Below the pieces are notes generated by a model. It searched no databases, had not been told where the DNA came from, and saw only the letters and a program-made list of their open reading frames with translations. From Ariolimax columbianus (taxonomy: Eukaryota > Mollusca > Gastropoda > Stylommatophora > Arionidae): DNA of 64,000 nt. This document shows, piece by piece, positions 42,809-53,116 of the stretch. Numbering within the stretch: position 1 is the stretch's first letter; each line of letters begins with the position of its first letter. The position numbers were made by a program, and so were the translations under genes. Location of the stretch: NCBI GenBank assembly GCA_036924085.1, contig JAVGWX010000001.1, forward strand, positions 7,416,681 through 7,480,680. Reading direction: 5' to 3'.

Positions 42809-43475
42809 GTAAGATGGCCACGCCTGACTGGCTGCGCTCTCGACTCACTCCGGAGTTTGCGTTGTTTTCTGTTGTTTGCTAGTTCCTGTTTGGATTATAA
42901 TTCACGACTCCTTCACCAAGTGGTATCAACGACTTTATTCTGTGGAATGCATGTGCTTTCGTTTGGTTATCCTGTTATTATGCTGCATCTTGCTGCAGCC
43001 GTGCCTGGCTTAAATCATGAGAAAACAGTCCAGGATGGCGTTGAACGTTCTGCTTGACTGCACCGCAGAATTCAGCGCAGGTTTTCACTACTCAAGCGCC
43101 TTCCTTCTTGGACTAAAGTCGACTTCCTCCTACCCCCCTCTCCCATAGGTTACACCATACCTCTCTCAACCCCGTATTCTCAGCACAGCAAGAGTAACGC
43201 TGACCCGAAGGTGGACACAACTCAGAGGCCACTGGGGCAGAACATGAAGAAAAAGGGAGTCAGACACGGACAGGCAAGGAAAGCTGACGCAAACATTGAT
43301 TCAACACACACCCCTCACGGCCCTCACCCAGAGGCTGCGGAGTACTGAGCTCCACCTGGGGAGTCTGTAGGGATTTCGGTCGACACACTACGCATGAACA
43401 ATCTTCAGAATTTGGACTTGACAGTGGTCAATCGTCGCAACATGCCTTTGACGCCTAAGTGAACATTATTATTTT
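42809..43475 (+). mobile_element. Rep-C retroelement, uninterrupted copy (about 660 bp)
   Basis: Starts GTAAGATGGCCACGCCTGAC and ends GCCTTTGACGCCTAAGTGAA CATT plus ATT repeats. The interrupted copy at 62146-63515 has the same start and end and the same order of blocks (GACTTCCTCCT, CTCAGCACAGCAAG, CTCCACCTGG, TAGGGATTTC.GTCGACAC). It contains no recognised ORF, so it is non-autonomous. The AAGATGGC start resembles the YY1-type site at the 5' end of many LINEs (family knowledge; functional relevance here not shown). Confidence 0.85.
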
Positions 43476-43589
43476 TATTATTTCTAAATTTCTTGTGTCA
43501 GAAAAAGAATTTGTGAATAGCAGATTTTAAGAAATGATTTCAAGTGTGGAATCCATAATGGGATAAGAAGGGGCTAGATGTTCTTGTTT

Positions 43590-43725
43590 CTTTGTGGACA
43601 AGTCTGTTGAGGTTGATAGAGGGCAAGTATGTTCAGGTTAATAGAGGACAAGTCTATTGAGGTTGATTGATGACAAGTTTGCTGAGGTTGATAAAGGACA
43701 AGTCTGTTGAGGTTGATATAGATTA
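43590..43725. repeat. About 28-bp tandem repeat, five copies
   Basis: Unit GACAAGTCTGTTGAGGTTGA followed by TAGAGG, repeated between 43598 and 43720 with changes. Degenerate. Confidence 0.75.
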
Positions 43726-43859
43726 TTTAGAAGATGAGGAGTGAGGAAATGTATGTAGTGATCCTACAACAAAACAACCTTAAATATCTTATATACTTGC
43801 TGAAATATCTTCTGAGAACTCAAGACTATGTTGTAGCTCAGTTCAGAAGGTAGAATAAT

Positions 43860-44660
43860 TCCCTAGCAAATGAGGTCTTATCTAGCATTGGTTTGTGCCT
43901 GAGCAATTTCCAAAGTGATTCCCTGTCTAAACTGTCAAATGTCTTCTCATAATCAACAAACCTTATACAAATTGAAGTATTCTATTCTACACTTTGTTCA
44001 ACAATTATCCACAGTGTAGTTATCTGATATACACAAGATCTATTAAGCTGAAAGCCCGTCTGTTCGACCCTTAACTATTTATCTATGGCCTCTATTAATC
44101 TCTCCAATATGATGCTATTCAATATCTTCCCAGACACAGGTAACAACATTATACCCCTATCATTTGTGCACTGTTGCAGATCGCTCGTTTGATAACTTGA
44201 CTATGTAGCCTTCTTTCCAGTCTGCAGGTTTTTCTTCACTATCCCAAACTTTACCAAGTAATTTATACATCTCTGTTGAAGTGTGGATGTCTGCTTTGAT
44301 TGCTTCTGCTGAGACACCATTTATGTAGATTTATCTTAAGTGGCAACCAGTTCAGTTCAGTTGTCTGACCACTGCTGCCATTGAGTGTCATAGGGAATTT
44401 AAGTTATCTCTCTTGGGCCAAATGTGTTGTGTCCCCTGTGTATTTGTAAGATTACCCTGATATTATCTATCCATCTGCCATGCGACCTGACACATATTCT
44501 GAAACCAGAACCTTATGCATTGTTAGCACAGTTCATATGGCCACATTCGCATGAGGTGATAGAAACCCCTACTGGTCAGAAATGTAGTCAGTACAAGAGG
44601 TAGTTCTCACCATTTCTAATGTCCTCACTTCGCACTTGATCTCTTATTGTCACACAAATT
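43860..44660 (-). mobile_element. RTE/Ingi-like LINE remnants, rearranged
   Basis: Read on the minus strand from 44330: NGVSAEAIKADIHTSTEMYK, LLGKVWDSEEKPADWKEGYI and VKL, then QTTRSCIYQITTLW-like and NTSICIRFVDYEKTFDSLDR ESLW (palm). A piece of the C-terminal domain (RTTSCTDYISDQ near 44610-44575 and FLSPHANVA) lies on the 5' side of this RT start. So two pieces are out of order or derive from two insertions. Stops throughout. Confidence 0.72.
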
Positions 44661-44699
44661 TTCTTCCATAAACTGTTCATTTCACACACATAAATTTTT

Positions 44700-45094
44700 A
44701 AGTGATATTAATTAGATAAAATCAATGACATTTAAATTACATAGCACTAAAAATGCATTTTGAGTAACATAGCAAAAATAGAAATGGATCTTTAAGTGCA
44801 GTTTCCAAAAATATTTACAAAATAATGCACTTTAAAATAACAATTAGATTCATAATGTATTATTGTATGAAAGTTAACATTGATAATTTTTTTCACAAAA
44901 AGTTTAATACCACAGCTCTCATGCGAGTGTGAGGGGAAAACGTATTTACATATATCAATTATGACACATATAAAATAGATATGAGGCTACTTGTAAAGAG
45001 GGGTTCATTATTTGAAACAACAATGTCAGTATAAGTAAAAGAAACGGTACTAACAATATCAGCAGAAACAGGTAACGTAACAATGTCTGCTATA
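44700..45094. other. No recognised gene
   Basis: AT-rich unique DNA, no domain or repeat unit recognised. Confidence 0.4.
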
Positions 45095-45295
45095 TAGAAA
45101 TGTCAAGCACAGAAACAGGAATCTAGTGGTACAGAAACAGGAATCTGGTGGTACAGAAACAGGAATCGGGTGATACAGAAATAGGAATCAGGTGGTACAG
45201 AAACAGAAATTTAGTCCATTGAAATAGGAATCTGGTGGTACAGAAAAAGGAATCTGGTGGCATAGAAACAGGAATCCGGTGGTACAGAAACAAAA
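45095..45295. repeat. About 22-bp tandem repeat, about 9 copies
   Basis: Unit AATCTGGTGGTACAGAAACAGG, recurring with small changes (TAGTGGT, GGGTGAT, ATTTAGT) from about 45100 to 45290. Confidence 0.9.
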
Positions 45296-45883
45296 ATCTC
45301 TATTCCTCTCATACACATTTGGTCCAATCCTTTATCTCTCCCCCCTCTTCAAGAACAGATCACACATCAGAATCACCAATCAAGACGACATCAAAGGAAG
45401 CAGTTGGACACTGAAAACAAAAGAAATGCACAAATATAGAAAATGGTCTTCAAGAAAAAAATGATTAAATGCTGCTCAGGTGCAACATTTTATCAGAGAA
45501 ACAAACTGAAATAAGAAATTAATTATAATGAAGGTTGGTAATGGAGGCTAGATGGCTATGATAGTACCAAAGATGGCGTGTAAAACATGAACATTTATTT
45601 TAAAATTCAAGGGAGTACAATATTGGAGAGAGACTTCAGGTGCAGAAAAGGTATACAGAAGAGCCAATTGATAAAAATGTGAATTTGTTAGTTCAGTTGC
45701 AACAAAGCACAGCAGTATACAATGTTTTAACAAATGGTATGTTTGTCAGGAATTATCATTGTACTCTGCATTTTACCTCCTGCCAAGAAGGCTGTACTTG
45801 ATAAGTTCTTACATCTTGCAGTGGTGTTTTCTGTAAAAATCAAATTTACATGATGAGGTTGCTAGCCTCATAGTCAAAAATTA

Positions 45884-46265
45884 ATAATAATAATAATAAT
45901 GTTCACCTAGGCATCTAAAGCCCGTTGCGTCGATCGACCACTACCATGTCCAACTGCTGAGGCTTGTAGCCAAAACTTGTTCACTGCCGAAGAAAAGACT
46001 GCTATCTGGCAGAGTCATGTAGAACAGGGACGGCCCCTCCCACGTCTCCAGCCGGCTGGTGGGAGACCGTTGTTACACATAGCAGACTTGGACATTATTT
46101 GGTGAGCTGGTACTTCCTGGCCCAGTCGAATCACGTGATCAAACAGAAACATCAGCGGTGGACCAGTGTCTGAGATGGAGGGAAGACTCGTCTTTGCAGA
46201 CACCTCGACATTATGGACGAGATCGAACCCCTGGATACAGAAGATGCATCGCTGGTTGCGCATAT
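45884..46265 (-). mobile_element. Rep-C-related element, 3' end plus different 5' part
   Basis: The (AAT)n run at 45884-45900 is the reverse complement of a (ATT)n tail. The minus strand then shows GCCTCAGCAGTTGGACATGG followed by TAGTGGTCGATCGACGCAAC and AGGTGAACATTATT, matching the Rep-C end at 63440-63515. From about 45990 to 46265 the sequence is GC-rich and does not match Rep-C: ACGTCTCCAGCCGGCTGGTG and CTGAGATGGAGGGAAGACTC. It may be a related subfamily or a chimeric element. Confidence 0.75.
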
Positions 46266-46541
46266 GAAATAACATAACTTTTTATGAAAAAGAGAAAAAC
46301 TTACAATTACAATACAGCAAAGTACAATACAATGAATTGTTAAAAGTAATATTCCTGTTGTTAGAAAGTATTATTCAATGTCACGTTTATGAAACAGTTT
46401 CATACCTTGAGTATCACCAAATTTCTTGTAGAATAATTTTGCTACAATAAATGCCAAATCATAGAAGTTCCACCCTCAGAATGCTGTCTCGTTTTACAAC
46501 AACAGAAATAATGAGCAATATCAGAACTCTGTTCTTAGACA

Positions 46542-46625
46542 GACAAAATTAAACTAAACAGTTGTAAAACTAAAACTGTTGTATACAGACTGCAGAGTCT
46601 TCTAAACCAGTAAAAAGAAGTTAAG
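46542..46625 (+). mobile_element. CR1/L2-type LINE tail fragment
   Basis: AAAACTGTTGTATACAGACT followed by GCAGAGTCTTCTAAACCAGT and AAAAAGAAGTTAAGTTAG is the family's 3' terminus only (compare 35900-35958). No coding part remains. Confidence 0.8.
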
Positions 46626-47244
46626 TTAGTTAATTGAACATGCACAACATAAGTTTACTTGACAGTTGCTTAATTCAGTTAGTTCAGAGGAAAAAATTCC
46701 AACAATTTCATGCCAAAGGTAACTTTACATATCAGATTATGCATCAATGCTACAACACTTAACACTTTCAAAAGAAGGTTTAGTTGATCACACTAACAGA
46801 ATTTTACATCTCAAGAAAAAACTTACAATTACAAACAATGATAACGCAGAGACAGCAAAAAGTATCACCATTTTTTTAAATCTCAAGAATCACCTATCCG
46901 AAAAAGCATAAATGTAAAAAAACCTGAATTTAAACAAAACCCTTATGGTCTGTACTTTCATTAAAAACATCTTTACAATAATAAGATAGTCTGCCACAGC
47001 ATGCTGCACCAAAGATTTCTCAGTCCGTAGGGCCGACAGTGAATGCCATATAGAAAAAGACGGTCATTCATAAATGATAGTATTGTTTTCCTTTTCTTTT
47101 CCCCTGAAATAACTGCACCATTTTTTCAACAATCGTTTTCCACTGTCTTGGTAAGTTCAAGATGGCTATGCACAATCTGCTGCACAAGTTGCTTCTTTTT
47201 AGACAGCAATCTATGATTATCATGGCGTGTTCATTTACTTTAAT

Positions 47245-47364
47245 GATCTAATTACCATTACTGCCAAAAGGTCTTTCACATCCCCCATAATCTAAAAATC
47301 CCTCTTCACCATTACTGCCGGAAGGTCTCTCATATTCTCCATAATTTAAAAGCATCTCTTTACT
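47245..47364. repeat. About 60-bp imperfect repeat, two to three copies
   Basis: ATTACTGCCAAAAGGTCTTTCACAT..CCATAATCTAAAA is followed by ATTACTGCCGGAAGGTCTCT and ATAATTTAAAAGCATCTCTT. The Rep-B insertion at 47377 occurs next to it. Confidence 0.6.
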
Positions 47365-47376
47365 ATTACTATCACT

Positions 47377-47541
47377 TCTCTTCTTCTTCTGCATTTGTTC
47401 TCAGTCTCCTGCTACCAAGCCCTGAACAGCGCTTTGCAAGTAGCAGGATGTAGTCCGGAGAACGGAATGCGTTGTGTCACTAGTTTACAGCTTGACTGCG
47501 ATTTTTGCACCTTTCGGTCCGACACATCCGTCTTCTACAGC
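47377..47541 (-). mobile_element. Rep-B retroposon, 5' truncated
   Basis: The (TTC)n at its left is the tail. The minus strand reads GACGGATGTGTCGGACCGAA, AGTCAAGCTGTAAACTAGTG, GACTACATCCTGCTACTTGC and GGCTTGGTAGCAGGAGACTG, ending in (AAG)n. The flanks ATTACTATCACT (47365-47376) and ATTACTGCCACT (47542-47553) are likely target duplications (10 of 12 identical). Confidence 0.85.
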
Positions 47542-48220
47542 ATTACTGCCACTATGTTCTTATGCTCCTTAAAAATTTAAAAGAAACTGTATCCAGTTTG
47601 TAGCCAGTGTATTTTCATAAGCAACTGATGATGTATTTAAATTCATTTTAACCAAACAACTTCAACTTTTTATACTGAATGTTGTAATAATGACAAATAT
47701 GCCAGAACTAAGGAAAAAGAAATTGTCACTATATCCAATAGATATTGTGTTATAATCTAAATATGGGGAAAGTGAAATTGGACAGAGTATTTGTAAAACA
47801 GAGATTTGGATGTTCCTATCAGATAATATCTCAAACATGTCAATAAAATAGTTCACCTAGTTAAACAAATCCTGATATTAATTTCTCCATTGCAATTCTT
47901 AATAAATAATTACCACAAACCAACAATAACAGAACATGCACATAGATATCTTCCTGCATAGATTTTGGTGTGTTATATGTAACAGAAATTGGTCAGATCA
48001 TTCCCGTCCGTTTTTTCTAGTTCAGCAAGATCAACTTGCCACAGGCAATAATTTCATGTGAACAAAGGAAATCAATTAAGGCTTCACAGCTAATTTCAGG
48101 ATAATGAATGACTACTAGAGCAGCTATAAGTGGCACCTAACTGGCTGCGGCTCTACTAAGCTCTAGTGTGTTCGAGTCTATTAAGATGGACTTGCACATC
48201 AGTTAAACCGCCCTACAATG

Positions 48221-48705
48221 AACTGGTTGTATACAGACTCTGTAGTCTTCTAAGCTAGTATAAAGACGTTAAGTTAAGGTCTTTATGCTGGTTTAGAAAA
48301 CTCTGCAGAGTCTGTATACAACAACCAGTTTCATTAACATTACCGTGCTCTAAAAACTATGCGCATTCAATCTATTCTTAAATGCATTAATTATCACTGC
48401 GTCCACTACCTCATGTGGCAATGCATTCCACGCATTCACCACTCTCTCACTAAATAAATATTTCCTAATATCTAATCTGGACCTTTCTTTCGTTAATTTG
48501 TAGCTATGCCTTTTGTTCTTTAGGTGGTTGTATTTTGAAAAACTTGTTATAGTCTAATTTATCCGTTCCTTTTATTATCTTATAAACCTGTATTGTCACC
48601 TCGAGTTCTTCTCTTTTCTAGACACTGTAGGCCGGTTTTTCTGAGTCTTTCCTTGTAACTGTAATTCTGGAATCCCACTTTCAGCTTTGTTGCTCTTTTT
48701 TGTAA
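48221..48705 (-). mobile_element. CR1/L2-type LINE 3' part with a tail-to-tail inverted copy
   Basis: 48278-48705 is a minus-strand CR1/L2-type 3' part. On the minus strand, peptides near QKSNKAESGIPELQ, LQEKTEKPAYSV, LEKRRTRGDNTGL and KIIKGTD are present, then AATGCATTGCCACATGAGG. Directly to its left, 48221-48277 is the same 3' terminus on the plus strand: AACTGGTTGTATACAGACTC and CTAGTATAAAGACGTTAAGTTAA. So the two tails abut as an imperfect palindrome of about 110 bp (48221-48332). Confidence 0.85.
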
Positions 48706-49609
48706 GTTACTAAACTCAACAAAACTAAATAGAAATATTGTATACAGGTAATATAAGAGAGTGGCAACAGCATTTAAGCTTGAATAGCTTTATGTTAGTT
48801 GTACAACAAAATATCAGGAATCGTAATGTACTCTTATGTAATGTTACAGCTTCAGAGACAGAGTTTAAAAAAAATTATACATATTTTTTTATGTCACAAA
48901 TTTATACAATATGGTAAAAGTTATAAAAAATAAATGTATATGAATTTCAAATCAGTATGTGAAATTACAGAAATAAGAACATAAAAATATCCAACATTTG
49001 TTGTAAATCAGAACAACAAAAAAACAGATCTACTTTTCATAAAATATTTATAATGCCCTGATTTTGTAAAGACCATTTTTCTTAATGCAGGAAGTCACAT
49101 GACATAAGTCATCCTATCTTCACATCTTTGGCTTGACTTAGTTGTTCCTCTGCTGCCATGGTGTGTTGAGGCTTCTTTTCTTGTTTCCTATAACTTATAT
49201 TTTCTTCAGGGTGGAGCAGTCATCCCTTATGACAGGTTACAATGTTACATATCTTTGCTCCTCTTTGGGCTCGGATAACACACGGGTCTCCTCACAATTC
49301 TCTTGTCTCTAATACATTTAACATTTCTTTCATGCCATGATATTCAAGTGTCCAGCATCTGCTCTCTTTGCCATTCAATATTTCTTGGTTTCCACTGTCA
49401 TAATATATTCTATTAATTTACTTCAAATTACATGTTTAAGTGTGGATTGCTCATTTCTGATGTGTGTAATATGGTTTCTTTGCAAACTGGCTTCTCTAGG
49501 AACTTTCTCATTTGCCCTTTTAGCTGCATATTGAATTTGTAACATTTCTATGTAAAAACCATACATCTATTGGCCTTGAATTACCCTCTAGATTATTAGC
49601 ATCTGATCA
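48706..49609. other. No recognised gene
   Basis: AT-rich. No protein domain in any frame and no repeat unit seen. Confidence 0.4.
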
Positions 49610-49715
49610 GTCCTTGTAAGTGCCCTTCCCAACTAACTCATGAAATACCCCTCCCAACTCACCTCATGAAATACCCCTCCCAACTCACCTCATGAAGTAC
49701 TCCTCCCATCCCATG
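49610..49715. repeat. About 27-bp tandem repeat, four copies
   Basis: Unit CTCATGAAATACCCCTCCCA followed by ACTCACC, repeated from about 49625 to 49710 with one variant (AAGTACTCC). Confidence 0.8.
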
Positions 49716-49719
49716 TTTC

Positions 49720-50060
49720 ATTCCAAATTTATGCAGTCTTAAGATAACTGCTTCATAAATTTCTACGTCATCATCTAATAGGCGGTCATTGAGCGATTTC
49801 ATAATCTCTCCCTTATTCATGTTGAATTCCCTGATGAAGGCCTTGTGAACATAACATGGGTTTTGTTTTGTTTTTGTCCTGGTGTGGCAACTGAACTATA
49901 CCAGTTAATGTTTTTTAGACTGCTGACCTTCAGTACCGCCTTTTATTTATGTCTATTGAACTCGCTAACTATTGGTGCTTTTTAAAGCCTGCTGATCAGC
50001 TCTTTCATTGGTATGAAACCCTGTGTGACTAGCACAATAGATATATACAAGTCAATGAAT
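49720..50060 (-). mobile_element. RNase H LINE remnant (third subfamily)
   Basis: CATCATCTAATAGGCGGTCA then TTGAGCGATTTCATAATCTC matches the plus-strand DNA at 27295-27335 (CATCTAATAGGCGATCATTG). Near 50000 the reading resembles the [17 protein letters not shown] region. It is far more decayed than 27090-27592. Confidence 0.65.
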
Positions 50061-50374
50061 GTTTGAGCCTGCATGACATGCTATAATCATAAATTGTGAA
50101 CCTGCAAAATAAAAATATGTCCTTAATAATGAGGTTGCAGAAAGGCTGCCTCAGAGCTGCAATAATATTACCTCACTGTTTATAGTAAATATCTTTTCAC
50201 CAATAAAGTCAAACATACCCTGACTGGATATTAAAGAGGAAGAGAAGAATGAGAAGACCCAAAAAAGCCTGAACAAAAAAGACAAAAGAGGAAACTTGGG
50301 CAAGCAACTTGCACCTCATTAGCAAAGTTAAAAATAAAAAAATTATTAAACCAAAGTAGAATATGTGGTAGTTG

Positions 50375-50545
50375 TAAGTTTCAGTCCTATATCACACAGG
50401 AAATTAAAAGAGTAAAACAATATTTGGTGAGTAGTAAGTTTTACTCCTATATTCCACAGGGAATTGAAACAGTAAAACAATATGTGATGAATAGTAAGTT
50501 TCACTCCTGTATTCCACAGGGAATTGAAAGGATAAAACAATATGA
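50375..50545. repeat. About 60-bp tandem repeat, three copies
   Basis: Unit TAGTAAGTTTCACTCCTATA followed by TTCCACAGGGAATTGAAAGA and GTAAAACAATATGTGATGAA, in three tandem copies starting near 50373, 50432 and 50493. The periodicity is about 60 bp. Encoded ORF is not a gene. Confidence 0.88.
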
Positions 50546-50689
50546 GCATTACATCATTTTAGGATGGAAAATTCAAGAGAGATGAAGTGTGTTGTGGTTT
50601 TCACACGTCTTCTAGACTTGACACACAACTAGGTGACGGTGATGTCTGCTGATTTTGTTCGTTTGATGGTTGTGTTGTATATTGTAGTG

Positions 50690-52370
50690 GCCAGATTATT
50701 CCCCTAGACATCTCTATCTTATCTAGGAATAACAATAGACCCAAAGTTGGCATGCAAAAACCAGATCCAAAAAGTATCCAACAAAACTAAGAATAGAATG
50801 GCCATAATGAGGTAGCATACAAGTGTCCTAACAAGAAATTGTACACATGTTATGTGAAACCAATGTTAGAATACAGGCTATAAGCATGATCCAAAGTAAC
50901 AAATAATAACTTCCAAAAATTAATACAACCAAAACCAAGGTATACGTATCACTACTTGAGCTATGAGAACAACCCCAGTAAATGCAATAGAGAATATCAC
51001 ATGAATCAAAAACATGGAAATACACAGAGACCAAAAACCATTCCAGCAGGAAAAGAAGTTCAATGGTCAGCTCCTCCAATATATAACAGAACGTTGGATA
51101 TTAAAGAGAAATAACATCATATCAAAAACAATAAGACCTGGCAAGTGCAGACCCAATTATAAACCAGGAAGTACCTGGAGATATATAACAGAACGTGGGA
51201 TATTAAAGAGAAATAACATCATATCAAAAACAATAAGACCTGGCAAGTGCAGACCCAATTATAAACCAGGAAGTACCTGGAGATATATAACAGAACGTGG
51301 GATATTAAAGAGAAATAACATCATATCAAAAACAATAAGACCTGGCAAGTGCAGACCCAATTATAAACCAGGAAGTACCTGGAGATCTAAAACAAGCATC
51401 CCAAACTCCACCATGGAAAAAAATAAAATTCCCTGAGATGGTAGAAATCATAGAGGGAGTAGAAAAGAAGGGAACTCAGACAGATTTTGAAAGCAAAATT
51501 ATTACGAAAGAATATCTTAGAGAAGTCTACCCACCAGAAACATGAATACACATTTACACAGATATGTCATCTAACAAAGTCACATCCAATTGAGGTGGAG
51601 GGGTCTATTACAGACTATGGGACAAGGAAGAAAAACATCTAGCACTAACAATGGAAACATACTCCAATAACTTCCCTATGGAAGTAGAGGCACTGAACGC
51701 CACTGCCGAAGTGGTAATCCAAGATGAAGATATCCACCAAGAAAACATAGTATTCCTGAGCGATGCTTCATCAGTTCTAGCAGCGCTAAAACAATATAAA
51801 GATAGAGATCTCAAACAATGCATCTACTCCCTGATATAGTTCTCAGCAGAACACCCAAGATATGCTCCCATTGCAATATTGAAGGTAATGAAGTTGCAGA
51901 CAGATTAGCAAAGTGCAGAGAAGCTACCCCACATATAGACCTGGGCATTCACGTATAATGAGGCCAAGACCATAATTAACACCCACATCAGGAGAAATTG
52001 GGCTGATCAACATCCCTATTTCTGAAAAGAAGACTACTACTATGATTTAACTAGAGAAGTGCAAGTTGACATCTTCAGACAGAACTTGGCATTATAGATT
52101 CAAGTGTTATCTTTAAGACAAAACGAGGATTAGGACAGATGACAGGTGTCCATGTCAGGAGCATACCATAACTGTGCAATACATAAACAAAGCTGCACTC
52201 TCATACAAGAAGAGAAAGAACAATACTGGCCTCACAAGACAGATGAGAAACAACAACTGCACAGAGATAAAATTAGCTTTACAAACAATGGTGGCCTTTG
52301 TAAGAGAAACTGGGACCTTGATCTTAGGATAAACATCAATGAACAAGAAGATAAGTATATGGTAGCTTGA
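50690..52370 (+). mobile_element. RNase H LINE, RT C-terminus to RNase H, with 102-bp triplication
   Basis: The reading TISILSRNNNRPKVG-like is followed by a RT C-terminal patch (ITIDPKLACKNQIQKVSNKT, KNRMAIM, YVKPMLEYRL) at about 50725-50880. Next comes a 102-bp tandem triplication (51081-51388), then RNase H: YTDMSSNKVTSN (YTDGS altered), GGGVYYRLWDKEEKHLALTM, ETYSNNFPMEVEALNATAEV and LSDASSVLAALKQYKDRDLK (S-D-A catalytic Asp), with the [11 protein letters not shown] end at about 51880. Multiple stops. It is in the same orientation throughout and is a better preserved RNase H LINE than the third subfamily. Confidence 0.8.
51081..51388 (+). repeat. 102-bp (34-aa) tandem triplication within a LINE ORF
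   Basis: TATAACAGAACGTGGGATAT begins a 102-bp unit continuing TAAAGAGAAATAACATCATA to CCAGGAAGTACCTGGAGATA, repeated three times with a single difference (GTTGG/GTGGG). Being a multiple of three, it keeps the frame; the ORF 51014-51436 encodes 34-aa repeats (YITERGILKRNNIISKTIRP onwards). Very low divergence indicates a recent amplification. Confidence 0.93.
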
Positions 52371-52545
52371 CAGTACAAAATCTGTTGGTTTGTATTTCTG
52401 CCATGAGTGCCAATGTGTGGTAAAGCTTGCTAGCCTGGTGTACCTATAGATATATATGGCCCAGTAACTTTCAGTTAAGAGATTTAATAATCTGTACAAT
52501 TAAAGGCATACTGAAAAATCCATTGTTCTCCTTTACTGACAATAA

Positions 52546-52983
52546 TTAATATAGCAAAATCATTATCAGGTCTACATTGATAATTACAATCACAGATAAA
52601 AGAAATAAACAAAATATCAACATCAGAAAAATACTATTAAACATTATACATTCTATTCCTTTTCTTCTATTTTTGTTACTTGACTTTTTCCGTCCACTTT
52701 TAGCATCATGGGAAGCTGAGGTCGCCTTTCTTGGACCAAATGTCGCGTGTTGGTCATTGTAAGGTGGTGCTGTTGATGTCACCTTTCTTGGACCAAATGT
52801 CGTGTGTTGGTCATTGTAAGGTGGTGCTGTTGATGTCACCTTTCTTGGACCAAATGTCGTGTGTTGGTCATTGTAAGGTGGTGCTGTTGATGTCACCTTT
52901 CTTGGACCAAATGTTGTGTGTTCATCATTGTAAGCTGGTGCTGTTGTAGTATTTCCATTTTTGTTTTCTATCTTGCTATGCAA
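52546..52983 (-). CDS. Putative exon with 19-aa tandem peptide repeats and C-terminal hydrophobic tail
   Basis: The frame opens at 52983. A possible acceptor (TTCTTGCATAG) lies just inside it, so the exon would start near 52972. About four repeats of the 19-aa unit PPYNDQHTTFGPRKVTSTA follow (57 bp per copy), a basic stretch (KSGRKKSSNKNRRKG) and a hydrophobic end (FNSIFLMLIFCLFLLSVIVI) before the stop. The pattern could be a tail-anchored membrane protein, or the hydrophobic part could be AT-rich read-through. It lies 134 bp downstream of the 53866-53117 exon on the same strand. Unrecognised. Confidence 0.45.
   Translation of the reverse strand: MHSKIENKNGNTTTAPAYNDEHTTFGPRKVTSTAPPYNDQHTTFGPRKVTSTAPPYNDQHTTFGPRKVTSTAPPYNDQHATFGPRKATSASHDAKSGRKKSSNKNRRKGIECIMFNSIFLMLIFCLFLLSVIVIINVDLIMILLY
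52728..52952. repeat. 57-bp tandem repeat, about four copies
   Basis: Unit GGACCAAATGTCGTGTGTTG followed by GTCATTGTAAGGTGGTGCTG and TTGATGTCACCTTTCTT. Four copies with few changes (TCGCGTG, TTGTGTGTTCATC), all keeping the minus-strand frame open. See the ORF over it. Confidence 0.93.
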
Positions 52984-53116
52984 GAACCAGTTCTCACAAT
53001 TATTCTAATGTCATCATTTCTCCATCTGTCTATAGTCCAAAATGATGCAATTAATTAAGTACTGTGGAAATCAGTGTATCCTTCTCAGAAAAGTCATTAA
53101 CAATGGCAAAAGCAAT

